From NCBI GenBank assembly GCA_036389035.1, contig DASVQQ010000011.1, forward strand, positions 1-64,000: DNA of 64,000 bases, given 5' to 3'. Every line of letters begins with the position of its first letter. Position 1 is the first letter of the stretch. Below, in pieces: positions 62,488-64,000 of the stretch. The notes under the pieces were generated by a model. The model did not search any database. It worked only from the letters and a program-made list of their open reading frames with translations, and was not told the origin of the DNA. The position numbers and the translations under genes were made by a program. Source of the DNA: Jatrophihabitans sp. (lineage in GTDB: Bacteria > Actinomycetota > Actinomycetes > Mycobacteriales > Jatrophihabitantaceae).

Positions 62488-64000
62488 TCAGACCCCCATC
62501 ACGTATACGGACCGCATGATCTCGGCGAGGTCGGTGGCGCCCTCGCGCACCAGGTTGGCGGCTTCTTCCAGCAGGGTGCTCATCCCCTCGGCCCGGGCGA
62601 GCTTGCGCAGCTCGTCGTGCGAGGCGCGCTCGAGCACCAGCTCGCGGATGCCGTCGGACAGCGTCAACATCTCATAGACGCCGGTCCGTTCGAGGTAACC
62701 GGTCCTGGCGCAGAAGTTGCAGCCGGCGCCGTGCAGGAACCCGTCGTCCGGGGCCTCGCCGTCGATGGCGCGCAGGAACGCCAGCTCCTCAGCGCTCGGC
62801 TGGTAGGGCTCGCGGCAGTGCGGGCAGATCCGGCGCACCAGCCGCTGCGACAGCACCGCGGTGACCGAGGAGGCGATCAGGAAGGTCTCGATGCCCATGT
62901 CGATCAGCCGGTGCAGTGCCGAGACCGAGTCGGTGGCGTGCAGCGAGGACAGCACGAAGTGCCCGGTCAACGCTGACTGGACCGCGATCCGGGCCGTCTC
63001 GACGTCACGCACCTCCCCCACCAGGATCACGTCCGGGTCCTGGCGCAGGATCGAGCGGAGCCCGCCGGCGAAGGTGATCCCGGCCTGCTCGTTGATCTGG
63101 ATCTGGTTGATCGAGGAGAAGGTGTACTCCACCGGGTCCTCGATAGTCATGATGTTGCGGTCCGGGCTGTTGATCTCGGCCAGTGACCCGTAGAGCGTGG
63201 TGGTCTTTCCGCTGCCGGTAGGCCCGGCGCAGATCACCATGCCGTAGGGCGCGCGCAGCATCGCGGCGTAGCGCCGCGCCATCGCCGCCGGCATGCCGAG
63301 TTGCTCCAGCTTGAACAGCGGCCGGCTCTTGTCCAGCAACCGCAGCACGACCTTCTCGCCGCCCACCACTGCTGTCGTCGAGACCCGGATGTCGACCGCG
63401 CGGCCCTCGATCTCGGTGCCGATCTGACCGTCCTGGGCGCGCCGTCGCTCGACGATGTTCATCCCGGCCAGGATCTTGATCCGGCTGACCATCGCCGGGC
63501 CCATCGAGCCCGGCAGGTCCAGCACGTCATGCAGCGCGCCGTCGATGCGGTAGCGCACCCGGACCCGGTCGTCCTGCGGCTCGATGTGGATGTCGGAGGC
63601 CCGGTCCCGTACCCCCTGGGCGATCATCATCTGCACCACCCGCACGACCGGCGCTTCGTCGGCGGTGGTGGGCGTGTCCATCCGGACGGTGTCGCGCCGC
63701 AGGCCGTCGCGGGCCTCGAACAGCTTGACCTGCGAGCTGACCCCGGTGATCGCGCGGTAGGTGTTGTCGATGGCCCGCAGCAAATCCGACTGGCCGGCCA
63801 CGGTGACCTGGACGTCCTGGCCCAGCAGCGCGCGCAGGCTGACGATGGTGGTCTCGCTCGGGTCGGCGACCGCCACCAGCACGATGCCCTCGTCGATGGA
63901 CAGCGGCAGCGCCGAGAGGGCGCGGGCGCTGTCGGCGGTGATCAGGCCGGCCACCTCGGGGTCCGGCGTCACGCTGCGCAGGTCGACGGCCGACACCGAA
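62488..64000 (-). CDS. pilB: Type IV pilus assembly ATPase, N-terminus beyond window
   Basis: At least 503 residues; the frame is open to the edge, so the real start is probably outside. A GspE N-terminal part (PEVAGLITADSARALSALPLSIDEGIVLVAV) precedes the ATPase with Walker A AGPTGSGKTTT, Asp box TIEDPVEY, Walker B ILRQDPDVILVGEVRD and His box LSSLHATDSVSAL. The zinc-binding CPHC...CNFC set is present. It powers pilus extension. Confidence 0.95.
   Translation of the reverse strand, partial: SVSAVDLRSVTPDPEVAGLITADSARALSALPLSIDEGIVLVAVADPSETTIVSLRALLGQDVQVTVAGQSDLLRAIDNTYRAITGVSSQVKLFEARDGLRRDTVRMDTPTTADEAPVVRVVQMMIAQGVRDRASDIHIEPQDDRVRVRYRIDGALHDVLDLPGSMGPAMVSRIKILAGMNIVERRRAQDGQIGTEIEGRAVDIRVSTTAVVGGEKVVLRLLDKSRPLFKLEQLGMPAAMARRYAAMLRAPYGMVICAGPTGSGKTTTLYGSLAEINSPDRNIMTIEDPVEYTFSSINQIQINEQAGITFAGGLRSILRQDPDVILVGEVRDVETARIAVQSALTGHFVLSSLHATDSVSALHRLIDMGIETFLIASSVTAVLSQRLVRRICPHCREPYQPSAEELAFLRAIDGEAPDDGFLHGAGCNFCARTGYLERTGVYEMLTLSDGIRELVLERASHDELRKLARAEGMSTLLEEAANLVREGATDLAEIMRSVYVMGV

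Overview
The window is 64 kb of high-GC DNA from an actinobacterium (Actinomycetota). The evidence is the GTG starts, strong third-position GC, and a gene order argS-lysA-hom-thrC-thrB-rho-(rpmE)-prfA-prmC-sua5-glyA-wecA-(atpI)-atpBEFHAGDC-DUF2550. This is the order known from mycobacteria and their relatives. NucS in place of a MutS/MutL type repair gene and a separate atpF and atpH fit the same phylum. The genus cannot be fixed by reading; a Frankiales/Jatrophihabitans-like lineage is only a guess.

Layout. 0-9 kb (all minus strand): acyl-CoA and aldehyde metabolism (HMG-CoA lyase, a tandem-fused 3-hydroxyacyl-CoA dehydrogenase, an aldehyde dehydrogenase, ethylmalonyl-CoA mutase, 3-hydroxybutyryl-CoA dehydrogenase) plus nucS. 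A PduO-type cobalamin adenosyltransferase at 9.6 kb could supply the cofactor of the mutase. 10.2-21.2 kb: DUF2550 gene, the whole ATP synthase operon, wecA and glyA. 24.6-28.7 and 28.8-29.0 kb: sua5, prmC, prfA, rpmE. 36.6-45.7 kb: rho, thrB, thrC, hom, lysA, argS.

This ancient block is broken by accessory DNA at two places. At 21.4-26.7 kb four plus-strand genes run against the operon: three paralogous secreted proteins built of Cys-x(10-12)-Cys / Gly-Ser-Gly repeats, and an SGNH hydrolase that shares their 5' leader and signal peptide. The third repeat protein still carries a degraded copy of the SGNH catalytic block. I consider this small family the most likely undescribed system here. 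At 29.3-36.6 kb, between rho and rpmE, lie a sugar ABC importer (binding protein plus two permeases, no ATPase), a GH13 alpha-glucosidase, a PH-domain protein and two paralogous membrane-anchored proteins of unknown function.

45.9-54.8 kb is mixed: DUF3105 and DUF305 proteins, tRNA-Arg(CCG), a large secreted M36 (fungalysin) metalloprotease, a PNPOx-fold protein, a D-amino-acid-oxidase-like flavoenzyme and small membrane or acidic proteins. 54.8-57.8 kb is a CbiM-CbiQ-CbiO nickel/cobalt ECF importer with a Nur-type box upstream. 58-64 kb is a type IV pilus operon (pilB, pilC, two prepilins, a large PilX-like protein), cut by the window edge. A 60-65 bp nested palindrome occurs twice, at 47.4 and 57.9 kb, and may be a dispersed genomic element.
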